In this document: in pieces, positions 8,413-17,388 of the stretch
How the letters are laid out: the number at the start of each line of letters is the position of its first letter
Numbering within the stretch: position 1 is the first letter of the stretch
Assembly: GCA_002449785.1 (NCBI GenBank)
Contig: DJXP01000031.1
Location: 1 to 61,567, forward strand
Direction: 5' to 3'
Source of the DNA: Clostridiales bacterium UBA7001
GTDB taxonomy: Bacteria > Bacillota > Clostridia > TANB77 > CAG-508
DNA length: 61,567 nucleotides
Translations under genes and position numbers: made by a program
The notes under the pieces: generated by a model
The model's database searches: none
Told to the model about the DNA's origin: nothing
Seen by the model: the letters and a program-made list of their open reading frames with translations, nothing else

Positions 8413-8778
8413 ATGAAAAATGAAAAAGGGATTACACTTGCAGCATTAATTTTAATTGTTGTATTATTAATTGCATTGGCAGGTGTTTCAATTATGATTG
8501 TACTTAATAATGAAAATAAGTCTACAAAGGTAAATGATAATCAATATGAAAGAAATATTATAGATGCGGATTTTGAAGATGAAGAAATAATAGAAGACGA
8601 TTTTGAAGACGAAGATATAATAGAAGATGATTTAGAAGACGGAGATATAATAGAAGATGATTTAGAAGACGGAGAAGTTTTAGAGGATGATTTAGAAAAC
8701 GAAGAAGTTATAGAAAATGATGTTACTGAAGAAAATGTAGTAGAAACGAACTCAGTAGTAGAAGATGAATTAAATTAA
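8413..8778 (+). CDS. Pilin-like membrane-anchored protein with acidic decapeptide repeats
   Basis: 121 residues. The N-terminus (MKNEKGITLAALILIVV...) resembles the type III/prepilin-like signal found on many clostridial surface proteins: short charged start, Gly-Ile-Thr-Leu, then one hydrophobic helix to about residue 31. The glutamate normally at position +5 of a mature pilin is alanine here, so pilus assembly is doubtful. From residue 51 the protein is five in-register ten-residue repeats of the type EDDLEDGDII, then a decayed sixth. The tail is extremely acidic and could bind cations or cationic polymer at the surface. No function is known. AGGAGG lies upstream of the ATG. Confidence 0.7.
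   Translation: MKNEKGITLAALILIVVLLIALAGVSIMIVLNNENKSTKVNDNQYERNIIDADFEDEEIIEDDFEDEDIIEDDLEDGDIIEDDLEDGEVLEDDLENEEVIENDVTEENVVETNSVVEDELN
8563..8712 (+). repeat. Five in-frame 30-bp tandem repeats coding for acidic decapeptides
   Basis: Consecutive units encode DADFEDEEII, EDDFEDEDII, EDDLEDGDII, EDDLEDGEVL and EDDLENEEVI. The DNA units differ by a few bases, with the middle copies nearly identical, as expected for a slippage-expanded tract. Confidence 0.85.
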
Positions 8779-8812
8779 TAATAATGTCACAATTTTGTAT
8801 TAAAGAGTAAGT

Positions 8813-9295
8813 ATGATTAATATAAATATAATATGTATTGGAAAATTAAAAGAAAAATACTTAAAAGATGCTGTTTCAGAGTATTCAAAAAGACTATCTA
8901 AATATTGCAAAATAAATATAATAGAGTTGTCTGATGAGAAAATACCAAGTAAGGTAAACGACAGCATTATTAATAGTGTAAAAATAGAAGAAGGTACTAA
9001 AATTATAAATAGCTTAAAAAATGATTCGTATGTGTTTTCATTAGATTTAAAAGGAAAACAATACTCGTCAGAAGAATTCTCACATAAGATTCAAGAATTA
9101 TCTGTTAATGGATACAGTACAATTACATTTATAATTGGAGGTACACTTGGTCTTACAAATGAAGTTTTAAAGAAATCAAATGAATTAATTTGTTTTTCAA
9201 AAATGACATTTCCTCATCAATTAATTAGAGTATTTTTATTAGAGCAATTATTTAGAGGATTTAAAATAGCAGGAAATGAAACATATCATTGGTAG
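8813..9295 (+). CDS. rlmH: 23S rRNA (pseudouridine1915-N3)-methyltransferase
   Basis: 160 residues, the fixed length of the SPOUT methyltransferase RlmH. Family signatures are present: KEKYLKDAVSEYSKRL near the N-terminus, the SAM-binding knot FIIGGTLGL (about 106-114), and the C-terminal FPHQLIRVFLLEQLFRGFKI ending NETYHW. It methylates pseudouridine 1915 in helix 69 of 23S rRNA. truB starts nine bases downstream, giving an rRNA/tRNA modification pair. Confidence 0.95.
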   Translation: MININIICIGKLKEKYLKDAVSEYSKRLSKYCKINIIELSDEKIPSKVNDSIINSVKIEEGTKIINSLKNDSYVFSLDLKGKQYSSEEFSHKIQELSVNGYSTITFIIGGTLGLTNEVLKKSNELICFSKMTFPHQLIRVFLLEQLFRGFKIAGNETYHW

Positions 9296-9304
9296 AGGAA
9301 TTAT

Positions 9305-10183
9305 ATGCAAGGTATTTTAATTATTAATAAAGAAAAAGGTTATACTTCTCAAGATGTAGTATCTAAAGTAAAAAAAATATTAAATATTAAAAAGGCAGGA
9401 CACACTGGCACATTGGATCCAATGGCTACAGGTGTTCTTCCTGTGCTTTTAGGTAATTATACTAAATTATCTAAATATTTAATTGAACATGATAAGAAAT
9501 ATCAAGTAAAATTAAAATTAGGTGAAAAAAGAGATACTGGAGATAGTGAAGGAAAAATAACTGAAAAGCAAAATGTTGAATTAGAAAACTTAAATGAAAC
9601 TAAGATAATAGAGATATTAAATACTTTTATAGGTGAAAGTGAGCAGATACCACCTATGTATTCTGCAATTAAAGTTAAAGGTAAAAAACTTTATGAATAT
9701 GCAAGAGAAGGAAAGGAAGTTAAACTTGAACCAAGAAAGATAAATATATATAAAATAAATCTGATTCAATTTAACAAAGAAAATCAAGAAATTGAATTTG
9801 AAGTGATGTGTTCAAAAGGGACCTATATAAGGTCTTTGTGTGAAGATATTGCAAAAAAACTTGGAACAATCGGATATATGAGTGATTTAAAAAGAACTAA
9901 TGTAGATAGATTTAATATAGAAAATGCTATTACATTAGATGAGCTAGAAAATAATAAAAGTAATATTGATTTTATGGAAAAGCACTTAGTTAAAATGGAA
10001 ACTATTTTTGGTAGTTTAAAAAAAATTACTTTAAATAATAGGAAAAAAGAATTATTTTTAAATGGAGTAATGATAACTTTTGAATTAGAAGAGGGAATGT
10101 ATAATATATATGATTCAAATAATAGTTATTTAGGTACAGGAATTGTTAAAAATGAGTTGCTTAAAAGAGATATTATATTATAA
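9305..10183 (+). CDS. truB: tRNA pseudouridine(55) synthase
   Basis: 292 residues. The catalytic motif GHTGTLDPMATGVLP holds Asp38, followed by KKYQVKLKLGEKRDTGDSEG and the C-terminal SKGTYIRSLCEDI motif. It converts uridine 55 of tRNA to pseudouridine. In many Firmicutes truB follows rbfA in the infB operon; here it is with rlmH instead, while rbfA and nrnA stay with infB. Confidence 0.95.
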   Translation: MQGILIINKEKGYTSQDVVSKVKKILNIKKAGHTGTLDPMATGVLPVLLGNYTKLSKYLIEHDKKYQVKLKLGEKRDTGDSEGKITEKQNVELENLNETKIIEILNTFIGESEQIPPMYSAIKVKGKKLYEYAREGKEVKLEPRKINIYKINLIQFNKENQEIEFEVMCSKGTYIRSLCEDIAKKLGTIGYMSDLKRTNVDRFNIENAITLDELENNKSNIDFMEKHLVKMETIFGSLKKITLNNRKKELFLNGVMITFELEEGMYNIYDSNNSYLGTGIVKNELLKRDIIL

Positions 10184-10222
10184 AAATTTATATAATTAAA
10201 TAACTATAATAAATATATTATA

Positions 10223-10275
10223 CCTCTTTACAAATACATACAAATTTTGATAAAATAAGAAAAATTGTAAAGAGG
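10223..10275 (+). promoter_or_regulatory. Inverted repeat spanning the pyrB promoter and ribosome-binding site
   Basis: CCTCTTTACAA (10223-10233) and TTGTAAAGAGG (10265-10275) are perfect 11-bp inverted arms around a 31-base loop. The right arm contains the AAAGAGG of the pyrB ribosome-binding site. The left arm contains TTTACA (10227-10232), a possible -35 box with TAAAAT at 10251-10256. A second TATAAT at 10205-10210 lies outside. If transcription starts outside, the RNA can hide the ribosome-binding site; if inside, the arms can act only on DNA. Confidence 0.5.
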
Positions 10276-10284
10276 AGAGCAAAA

Positions 10285-11199
10285 ATGAAACATTTAATTG
10301 ATATAAAAGATTTATCAATAAAAGAAATTGATGATATGATTAAAGTAGCTAAAGATATTATCACAAATGAAGACAAATATTCTCATAAATGTGATGGTAA
10401 AAAATTAGCTACTTTATTTTTTGAACCTAGTACAAGAACAAGACTTAGTTTTGAATCTGCAATGTTAAGTCTTGGTGGTAATGTGCTTGGATTTTCTGAA
10501 GCTTCATCTAGTTCAGTTTCAAAAGGTGAAACTGTTTCAGATACAATAAGAGTTGTAGGATGTTATAGTGATATAATAGCAATGAGGCATCCAAAAGAAG
10601 GTGCACCTTTAGTAGCGTCAATGAAATCATCTGTACCTATTATTAATGCAGGTGATGGAGGACATAATCATCCAACACAGACTTTAACAGATTTACTTAC
10701 AATTAATATTGAAAAAGGAAGATTAGATAATTTAACAATTGGACTATGTGGAGACTTAAAATTTGGTAGAACAGTTCATTCATTAATAACTGCAATGTCA
10801 AGATATAAGAACATCAAATTTGTTTTAATTTCTCCTGATGAATTAAAGCTTCCTGAATATGTAAAAAAAGAAGTTTTAGAAAAAAATAATATAGAATACG
10901 CAGAAACAAGAAATATTGAAGAATATATGAGTGATTTAGATATTTTATATATGACAAGAGTACAAAGGGAAAGGTTTTTTAATGAAGAAGACTATATTAG
11001 ACTGAAAGATTACTATATTTTAAACAAGAAAAAATTAGATAAAGCTAAAAAAGACTTATGTATTATGCATCCACTTCCAAGAGTAAATGAAATTTCTACA
11101 GATATTGATGATGATGAAAGAGCATGTTATTTTAAGCAGGCAAATTATGGGAAATATATAAGAATGGCATTAATACTTAAAATGTTGGAGGTGAAATAA
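10285..11199 (+). CDS. pyrB: Aspartate carbamoyltransferase catalytic subunit
   Basis: 304 residues. The carbamoyl-phosphate loop FEPSTRTR is at about 46-53, AGDGGHNHPTQTL near 130 is the aspartate-domain signature, and HPLPRV lies near 260. It joins carbamoyl phosphate and aspartate in the second step of pyrimidine synthesis. It is paired with a regulatory subunit gene, so the holoenzyme is probably the allosteric E. coli-like dodecamer. Confidence 0.97.
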   Translation: MKHLIDIKDLSIKEIDDMIKVAKDIITNEDKYSHKCDGKKLATLFFEPSTRTRLSFESAMLSLGGNVLGFSEASSSSVSKGETVSDTIRVVGCYSDIIAMRHPKEGAPLVASMKSSVPIINAGDGGHNHPTQTLTDLLTINIEKGRLDNLTIGLCGDLKFGRTVHSLITAMSRYKNIKFVLISPDELKLPEYVKKEVLEKNNIEYAETRNIEEYMSDLDILYMTRVQRERFFNEEDYIRLKDYYILNKKKLDKAKKDLCIMHPLPRVNEISTDIDDDERACYFKQANYGKYIRMALILKMLEVK

Positions 11200-11622
11200 A
11201 TGAACATAGATAGTATTAAAAATGGATATGTAATAGATCATATTAAAGCAGGACGAGCAATGCAAATATATAATTTACTCAATTTAAATAATTTAGATTG
11301 TCAAGTTGCAATAATTACGAATGCTAAAAGTAAAAAGAGTGGGAAGAAAGATATTATAAAAATTGATAGAAATATTCCAATAAACATTGATGCATTAGGT
11401 TTTATAGATCATAGTGTTACAGTAAATGTTGTAAAAGATGATAAAATAATAGAAAAAAAGAAATTGAAACTTCCTGAAAAGATTGTTAATTTAGCAAAAT
11501 GTAACAATCCAAGATGTATTACTTCAATTGAAAAAAATTTAGACCAAATTTTTCTTTTAACTGATAAAGAAAATGAAGTTTATAGATGTATGTATTGTGA
11601 GATGAGCTTGAAGAAAAAATAG
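11200..11622 (+). CDS. pyrI: Aspartate carbamoyltransferase regulatory subunit
   Basis: 140 residues. The N-terminal allosteric domain opens with SIKNGYVIDHIKAGRAMQIY. The C-terminal zinc domain has Cys101, Cys106, Cys130 and Cys133. It binds nucleotides and tunes PyrB. Its ATG directly follows the pyrB stop codon, and the ribosome-binding site GGAGGTG lies inside the end of pyrB, so the two are translationally coupled. Confidence 0.95.
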   Translation: MNIDSIKNGYVIDHIKAGRAMQIYNLLNLNNLDCQVAIITNAKSKKSGKKDIIKIDRNIPINIDALGFIDHSVTVNVVKDDKIIEKKKLKLPEKIVNLAKCNNPRCITSIEKNLDQIFLLTDKENEVYRCMYCEMSLKKK

Positions 11623-11636
11623 GGACCATCAGGGAC

Positions 11637-11681
11637 GTTGCTGATGCTGTTAAGTTTTAGCTGTTACAGCATCAGTTCAAC
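11637..11681 (+). repeat. Imperfect hairpin between pyrI and ispG
   Basis: CTGATGCTGT (11641-11650) pairs with ACAGCATCAG (11666-11675). The stem extends with GTTG (11637-11640) and CAAC (11678-11681) across a two-base TT bulge. GGGACCATC-type and CGGACCACATC-type flanks and the higher GC content stand out from the surroundings. There is no U-tract directly after it, so it is not a standard terminator. It could be a REP-like element or a processed RNA structure. Confidence 0.5.
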
Positions 11682-11730
11682 TCGGACCACATCTTTTAAT
11701 AAATATGCATAAAGAAAGAGAGAAAATAAA

Positions 11731-12786
11731 ATGTATAAAAGAACTGATACGAGACCTATATTTGTACGTGATATTCAAATAGGAGGTCAAAATAAAGTTG
11801 TTATACAATCTATGTGTAATACCAAAACAAAAGATGTTGATGCAACTGTTAATCAAATATTAAAACTTGAGAGTATAGGCTGTGAAATTATAAGAGTAGC
11901 TTGTTTAGATATTGAAGACGCAAAAGCTATAAAAGAAATAAAGAAAAGAATTCATATACCTATTGTTTCAGATATTCATTTTGATTATAAAATAGCTTTA
12001 GAGTCTATTAATAGTGGTGTAGATAAAGTAAGAATAAATCCGGGAAACATAGGTGATGAAGAAAAAGTAAAAATAGTTGTTGAAAAATGCAAAGAAAATA
12101 AAATTCCAATTAGAATTGGGGTAAATGGTGGCTCTTTAGAACCAGAACTATTGCAAAAATATGGAAAACCATGTAGTGATGCAATGATAGAAAGTGCTAA
12201 AAAACATATTGATATTTTAGAAAAATTAGATTTCTACGATATTGCAATTTCTTTGAAAGCATCTAACTTAGACATGTGTGTTGAAGCATATGAAAAAGCT
12301 GCAAACACATTTAAATATCCTCTTCATTTGGGAATTACAGAAGCTGGTACAGCATTTAGTGGTACAATTAAGTCAAGTATAGGGCTTGGAATTTTATTAA
12401 AAGAAGGAATAGGAGATACTGTTAGAGTTTCTTTATCAGATGATCCATGTGAAGAAATACCTGTATGTAAAGAAATATTAAAGAATTGTAATCTATATAA
12501 TAAAAGTCCTAAATTAGTTGCTTGTCCAACATGTGGTAGAATTCAATATGATATGATTCCAATAGCTAAACAAATCGAAGAGTTTTTGCAAGGAATTGAG
12601 GTTGATATTACTGTTGCTGTTATGGGTTGTGCTGTAAATGGTCCTGGAGAGGCTAGAGAAGCGGATATTGGAATTGCTGGTGGAAATGGTGAAGCACTTT
12701 TATTCAAAAAAGGAGAAGTTATTAGGAAAATTAAAGAGGAAAATATTGTTAAAGAATTAAAAGAAGAAATTTTGAAAATAATTTAG
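11731..12786 (+). CDS. ispG: 4-hydroxy-3-methylbut-2-enyl diphosphate synthase (flavodoxin)
   Basis: 351 residues. The TIM-barrel half begins with RDIQIGGQNKVVIQSMCNTKT. The 4Fe-4S cysteines are Cys265 and Cys268 (ACPTCGR) and Cys300 (MGCAVNGPGEA). It carries out the reductive dehydration of MEcPP to HMBPP, the penultimate step of the MEP isoprenoid pathway. An LD-carboxypeptidase gene follows after eight bases. Confidence 0.96.
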   Translation: MYKRTDTRPIFVRDIQIGGQNKVVIQSMCNTKTKDVDATVNQILKLESIGCEIIRVACLDIEDAKAIKEIKKRIHIPIVSDIHFDYKIALESINSGVDKVRINPGNIGDEEKVKIVVEKCKENKIPIRIGVNGGSLEPELLQKYGKPCSDAMIESAKKHIDILEKLDFYDIAISLKASNLDMCVEAYEKAANTFKYPLHLGITEAGTAFSGTIKSSIGLGILLKEGIGDTVRVSLSDDPCEEIPVCKEILKNCNLYNKSPKLVACPTCGRIQYDMIPIAKQIEEFLQGIEVDITVAVMGCAVNGPGEAREADIGIAGGNGEALLFKKGEVIRKIKEENIVKELKEEILKII

Positions 12787-12794
12787 GAGAAATT

Positions 12795-13818
12795 ATGAAT
12801 TATCCAGAAAAATTAAAAATTGGAGATACAATAGGAATTTGTGCTCCTTCATGTGGCATAGTAAATTCAGCCAAACAAATAAAATTAGATAATGCTATAA
12901 TTCAGCTTAAAGAATTAGGCTATAAAATAATTGAAACAGAAAGTGTTAGAAAAGAATATAAAGGAAGAAGTACAACTGCCCAAAAAAGGGCAGAGGAATT
13001 CATGGAACTTTATAATAATCCTGATATTAAACTTATAATTTTTGCAACTGGTGGTGATTTTTTGTGTGAAATGCTAGATTATCTTAATTTTGAAGAGCTA
13101 AAGAAATTACCTACTAAATGGTTACAAGGATATTCAGACATTTCTAGTTTAACATTTTTGTTTAATACTATTTTAGATATTCCAACTATGTATTCTCAAA
13201 CTATCAAAGATTATGCTATGAGACCACTATATAGAAATTTAACTGATACGTTAAAACTTGAAAGTGGTGAAAATATAATCCAAAAATCATTTAATCTATT
13301 TGAAAAAGATGAATTTCCTAAGGAAATAGAAAATCCAAATTATTTATATAATTTAACTGATAAAGTCGTTTGGAAAAATATTATTGGTGGTAATAATGTA
13401 AAAATAGAAGGTAGAAGTATTGGTGGTTGTTTAGATTGCATTATGAATTTTTTTGGGACAAAGTATGATCATATAAAAGAATATATAGAAAAATATAGAG
13501 ATGATGGAATAATCTGGTTTTTTGATGTTTATGAAAAATCATCATCAGATATTTATAAATTATTATGGCAAATGAAAAGAGCTGATTATTTTAAATATTG
13601 CAATGGTATTATTTTTGGTAGACCATTATTTGTAAGAGAAGATTATCGGAATTACTTTTAATGAAGCAGTTTATGATGCACTAAACGATTTAAATGTGCC
13701 GATTATAAGTGATGCTGATATTGGACATGTGGCACCACAACTTGCAATTGTAAGTGGATCTTATTTAAAAATAATGTCTGAAAATGGAAAAGGAATGGTA
13801 GAAACACTATGGAAGTAA
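12795..13818 (+). pseudogene. S66 family LD-carboxypeptidase (LdcA/MccF-like), frameshifted
   Basis: The open frame to 13661 encodes 288 residues with the S66 nucleophile Ser114 in LQGYSDISS, then stops. The missing C-terminus continues in the +1 frame from about 13642 to a stop at 13816-13818 and contains SDADIGHVAPQL, with the conserved catalytic histidine region of the family. The total span is 1024 bases, one more than a multiple of three, so removing one base near 13640-13658 restores a 340-residue protein. Members trim peptidoglycan peptides or cleave microcin C-like compounds. As read, the enzyme lacks its histidine. Sequence error is a real possibility. Confidence 0.83.
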
Positions 13819-15014
13819 AAGAAAAATTAGAAGAATGTATTATTCCAAAAGAAAATTTAAATAACAATATAGACGCTAAGCATGAAAGAGATTATATAGT
13901 AGATATTATTAGAATAATTGCATGTATAATCGTTATAGGAAACCATTGTTGTTTGCAAGCTTTTAATGAATACTATTCTGTGGTAGACTGGAGTAGACTT
14001 TTTGAAAAATGTTTTTTAACAGATGGGGTTCCTTTATTTTTTATGATTACTGGATTTTTTATTGTAAATGGTAGAAATTATAAAAAAATATGGAAGAGTA
14101 CATTAGTAAAAGTTTTATTACCTACATTAATATATGTTATTTTTGTACAAGTATTCTATATGTTTATAGTAAATAAAGAATCATTTTTGTGGTGTATTAA
14201 AAATTGTATCTACAATTTAAATTTCCAAGGAATTGTTAGAACAGTTTTAACAGGAGATTTAATACATATTAATAGCTTATGTGAGCATTTATGGTATATT
14301 TTTTCATATGTTAAAATAATAATATATGTTCCAATTATATGGCTACTTTGTAAAGAAGAAAATACATCAAAACTTGCTAGAAGAATTACTATAGCATTTG
14401 GTATTGTTTCAAGTTTAATTATAGATATTCAAAGATTCTATACAATTCCTGGAATAGGAAAAATTAGAGTATTAGAATTATTTGACAGAGAAATAATATA
14501 TGTTTTATTTGGATATGAAATATTTATTAATAAAGATAAAATTAGCAATAATAAAAAAATTTTTTGCTTGTCAAGTATTGTTTTTATATTGATTAATGTT
14601 TTAAGATATAAATTAGAACAACATTATATGGTGATAAATAGTTTTTATAATATTGTTGGTAGAGAAAATTTTATTGAATGGCAATACAGTATAATTAGTA
14701 TGATTTCAGGTGTTTCTTTATTTAGCTTAATATATTCAGGATTTACGATTAAATCTGAAAAGTTAAAAAAAATTATACTTTTTGTTAGTAATAAAACATT
14801 TGGAATTTACTTAATTCATTATATATTACTTGCTAAAGTAGATTTATATAAATTTGACAAGCTTGGAAGACTGCATGAAGAGTTAATTTATTTATTTTTA
14901 AGTATATTAATTACTTTTATAAGTTCACTTGTTATAGTTACAATAATAAAGCAAATTTCAAAATTTATTAAAAAAATATATCTTTTTTTGTCAAGTTGTG
15001 ATAGAATTAATTAA
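13809..15014 (+). CDS. Acyltransferase family 3 membrane protein
   Basis: 401 residues with about ten hydrophobic segments. It carries the family opening RDYIVDIIRIIACIIVIGNH, where the arginine, the aspartate and the His of the first helix are typical, and PLFFMITGFFIV near 77. Members transfer acetyl or other acyl groups to surface sugars or lipids. A soluble N-terminal stretch of about 25 residues precedes the first helix. The start overlaps the restored 3' end of the S66 gene by ten bases, so the two may be translationally coupled. The acceptor is unknown. Confidence 0.82.
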   Translation: MEVKEKLEECIIPKENLNNNIDAKHERDYIVDIIRIIACIIVIGNHCCLQAFNEYYSVVDWSRLFEKCFLTDGVPLFFMITGFFIVNGRNYKKIWKSTLVKVLLPTLIYVIFVQVFYMFIVNKESFLWCIKNCIYNLNFQGIVRTVLTGDLIHINSLCEHLWYIFSYVKIIIYVPIIWLLCKEENTSKLARRITIAFGIVSSLIIDIQRFYTIPGIGKIRVLELFDREIIYVLFGYEIFINKDKISNNKKIFCLSSIVFILINVLRYKLEQHYMVINSFYNIVGRENFIEWQYSIISMISGVSLFSLIYSGFTIKSEKLKKIILFVSNKTFGIYLIHYILLAKVDLYKFDKLGRLHEELIYLFLSILITFISSLVIVTIIKQISKFIKKIYLFLSSCDRIN

Positions 15015-15026
15015 CAAAAACAAAAG

Positions 15027-15053
15027 AAGCTATATTTAAGAATTATATAGCTT
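15027..15053 (+). other. Leader hairpin before the zinc-ribbon gene
   Basis: AAGCTATAT (15027-15035) pairs with ATATAGCTT (15045-15053), just ahead of the ribosome-binding site AGGAAAG (15061). No U-tract follows, so a terminator is unlikely. Confidence 0.4.
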
Positions 15054-15075
15054 ATGAGAAAGGAAAGTGATAAAG

Positions 15076-15366
15076 ATGGAATTAAAAAAATGTGCACGTT
15101 GTGGTAAATTTTTTGCATCAAATGTTGATGTTTGTCATGAATGTGAAAAAAAGGATTTAGCAGATTTAAGCAAATTAAAAGGATATTTTGCTGAACGATA
15201 TATTACTGGTGTTTCTAAACTAGAAATATCAGCTTCAACTGGAATTAGTAATAGAAATTTAACAAGATATTTAGGATATGAAGAATTCAATAATATCTAT
15301 GTTGCGGATGATAATGGGAATTTTCCAGAAACAGATATATATAATGATGCTACTATTAATTTATAG
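15076..15366 (+). CDS. Small zinc-ribbon and helix-turn-helix protein (YvyF/flagellar-operon-protein-like)
   Basis: 96 residues from the ATG at 15076, which sits eight bases after AGGAAAG; an upstream GTG at 15067 overlaps that site and is less likely. A CxxC...CxxC zinc ribbon (Cys6, Cys9, Cys20, Cys23) is followed by a helical segment with an apparent helix-turn-helix (KLEISASTGISNRNLTRYLG). The layout resembles the small YvyF/TIGR03826-type regulators, but no flagellar genes are here. The tail is acidic. It is likely a DNA-binding or adaptor protein co-transcribed with tyrS 31 bases downstream. Confidence 0.65.
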   Translation: MELKKCARCGKFFASNVDVCHECEKKDLADLSKLKGYFAERYITGVSKLEISASTGISNRNLTRYLGYEEFNNIYVADDNGNFPETDIYNDATINL

Positions 15367-15397
15367 CATTTGTATTTAAGGAGGATGTAATTTTAAT

Positions 15398-16612
15398 ATG
15401 ACAGATATAATACAAGAACTAGAAAATAGAGGATATATTGAACAATTGACACATGAAGATGAAATGAGAAAATTATTTCAAAAAGAAAGTGTTAGTTTTT
15501 ATATAGGAATAGATCCTACTGCAAATAGTATGCATATTGGACATTTTGTTGCTTTAATGGTAGCAAGTAGACTTCAAAAAGCAGGCCATAGACCAATTAT
15601 TCTTATGGGTGGAGGTACTGCTGCAATTGGAGATCCTTCAGGTAGAACTGATATGAGACAAATGCTTACAAGAGAACAATTAGATTCTAATGTTGCTGAA
15701 ATAAAAAAACAAGCTGAAAGATTTGTTTCATTTGAAGGTGATAATGCTGCTATAATTGTTAATAATAAAGATTGGTTATTAGATTTAAATTATATAGATT
15801 TTATGAGAGATATTGGTAGTAAATTTACAGTAGCTAAAATGATTAATCAAGAGTGTTATAAAAATAGATTAGAAACAGGACTTACATTCTTTGAGATGGG
15901 ATATTTATTATTACAAAGCTATGATTTTTTATATTTACACGATAAATATAATTGTAAAATGCAAATAGGTGGAAATGATCAATGGTCTAATATAATAGGT
16001 GGAGTTGAGCTTATTAGAAAAATTGGTGCAGAAGATTCTTATGGATTAACTTTTAAACTTCTTACAACAGCTGATGGCAGAAAAATGGGTAAAACTGCAA
16101 AAGGAGCATTATGGTTAAATCCTGATAAAACATCTCCTTATGAATTCTATCAATATTGGAGAAATATTGGTGATACAGAAGTAAGAAAAGTATTAAACTT
16201 ACTTACATTCTTACCTGATGATGAAGTTGACAGATTATCTTCATTAAAAGATGAAAAAATAAATGAAGCTAAAAAAATTGCTGCATTTGAAATAACTAAA
16301 TTAATACATGGTGAAGATGAAGCTATAAAAGCTAGAGATGCCGCAGAAGCTCTTTTTGGAAATGGGGGAGATATTAGTAATATGCCATTTACTAAGTTAG
16401 AGGATATTAATATTTCTATTTTAGATGCAATGGTTATGTCTGGTATTGCTAAATCTAAAAGTGAAGCTAAGACTTTAATTTCTCAGGGTGGAATATCTTT
16501 AAATGATGTTAAGATAGAAGATATTTTATATAAACTTTCAAATTCAGATTTTAGCGAAGGTTATGCAATATTAAAAAAAGGAAAGAAAGTTTATCATAAA
16601 TTAGAAAAATAA
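15398..16612 (+). CDS. tyrS: Tyrosine-tRNA ligase
   Basis: 404 residues. The class I motifs HIGH (46-49) and KMGKT (229-233, the KMSKS equivalent) are present, with GGNDQW in the tyrosine site. A C-terminal S4 RNA-binding domain covers about 340-404. It charges tRNA-Tyr. No T-box leader is recognisable upstream. AAGGAGG precedes the ATG. Confidence 0.97.
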   Translation: MTDIIQELENRGYIEQLTHEDEMRKLFQKESVSFYIGIDPTANSMHIGHFVALMVASRLQKAGHRPIILMGGGTAAIGDPSGRTDMRQMLTREQLDSNVAEIKKQAERFVSFEGDNAAIIVNNKDWLLDLNYIDFMRDIGSKFTVAKMINQECYKNRLETGLTFFEMGYLLLQSYDFLYLHDKYNCKMQIGGNDQWSNIIGGVELIRKIGAEDSYGLTFKLLTTADGRKMGKTAKGALWLNPDKTSPYEFYQYWRNIGDTEVRKVLNLLTFLPDDEVDRLSSLKDEKINEAKKIAAFEITKLIHGEDEAIKARDAAEALFGNGGDISNMPFTKLEDINISILDAMVMSGIAKSKSEAKTLISQGGISLNDVKIEDILYKLSNSDFSEGYAILKKGKKVYHKLEK

Positions 16613-16631
16613 TTTATTAGGATTAATTTAG

Positions 16632-17336
16632 ATGAATAAAAAATTTTTATTTTTGTTATTTTTTATATTTTTAATAATTATTATTGGAATGATATTTGGT
16701 ATTATTACTATATATAGATTTTCAATTCTTCAAGATATATCTAGAAAGATTAATGATAATATTAAAAAGGATAATTATCATATGACAACTACTGTTACAT
16801 CTGATGATGGTACTACTAATACTACAGAAGCTTTTTATAGAAACAATGTTGGAAAATTAGTTGCTAGTAATGGTATTTATACATGGGCTGATGGCGAATA
16901 TGCATACATGGTTGATGAAGAAAAGAAAACAGTTTATTTATTAAATATTAATAATGAAAATATTGGATTAGTTTCATATTCGATGTTTGCAAGTGTAGTT
17001 CCAGGTTATAATAATACCATTATAGAAAGATTATTTTTAGCCGGTAATCTTAATAATAAAATAAAAAAATCAAAATTAAATGATAAAGATTGTTTCATGA
17101 TAAAAATAATAGATGAGAAATATAATAAAACAGTTTGGATAGATATGGTAAATGCCATTCCTATAAAAGCTGAAATTGAATTTGATAATGGTAGTAAAAT
17201 TAGTTATGACTATATTATAAAATTTAATGAGACAAGATTAAAAGACATTGAATTACCCAGTATAGATGATTATACATTAATAGATGCTGAAAATGAAGAA
17301 ATAATTAAAGATAGTTCATTTAATATTGAAAATTAA
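16632..17336 (+). CDS. Membrane-anchored extracellular protein of unknown function
   Basis: 234 residues: an N-terminal membrane helix (about 4-30) and then an extracytoplasmic domain rich in beta-strand patterns. Phrases such as YTWADGEYAYMVDEEKKTVY and WIDMVNAIPIKAEIEF recall the LolA/LppX-like fold used by Gram-positive lipoproteins that monitor or carry lipids, but the similarity is by eye only. It lacks a lipobox cysteine. It lies 20 bases after tyrS and is closed by the terminator at 17352-17388. Confidence 0.6.
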   Translation: MNKKFLFLLFFIFLIIIIGMIFGIITIYRFSILQDISRKINDNIKKDNYHMTTTVTSDDGTTNTTEAFYRNNVGKLVASNGIYTWADGEYAYMVDEEKKTVYLLNINNENIGLVSYSMFASVVPGYNNTIIERLFLAGNLNNKIKKSKLNDKDCFMIKIIDEKYNKTVWIDMVNAIPIKAEIEFDNGSKISYDYIIKFNETRLKDIELPSIDDYTLIDAENEEIIKDSSFNIEN

Positions 17337-17351
17337 ATATACAATTGTAAA

Positions 17352-17388
17352 AAATGTTGTTAAGAATTAACTTAACAACATTTTTTTA
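17352..17388 (+). terminator. Intrinsic terminator after the tyrS operon
   Basis: AAATGTTGTTAAG (17352-17364) pairs with 17371-17383 around a six-base loop, and a run of seven T follows from 17381. Confidence 0.88.

Noticed and set aside
15015..15397. T-box leader upstream of tyrS
   Set aside because: No T-box motif, no specifier structure and no terminator alternative is visible; the hairpin at 15027 is too small.
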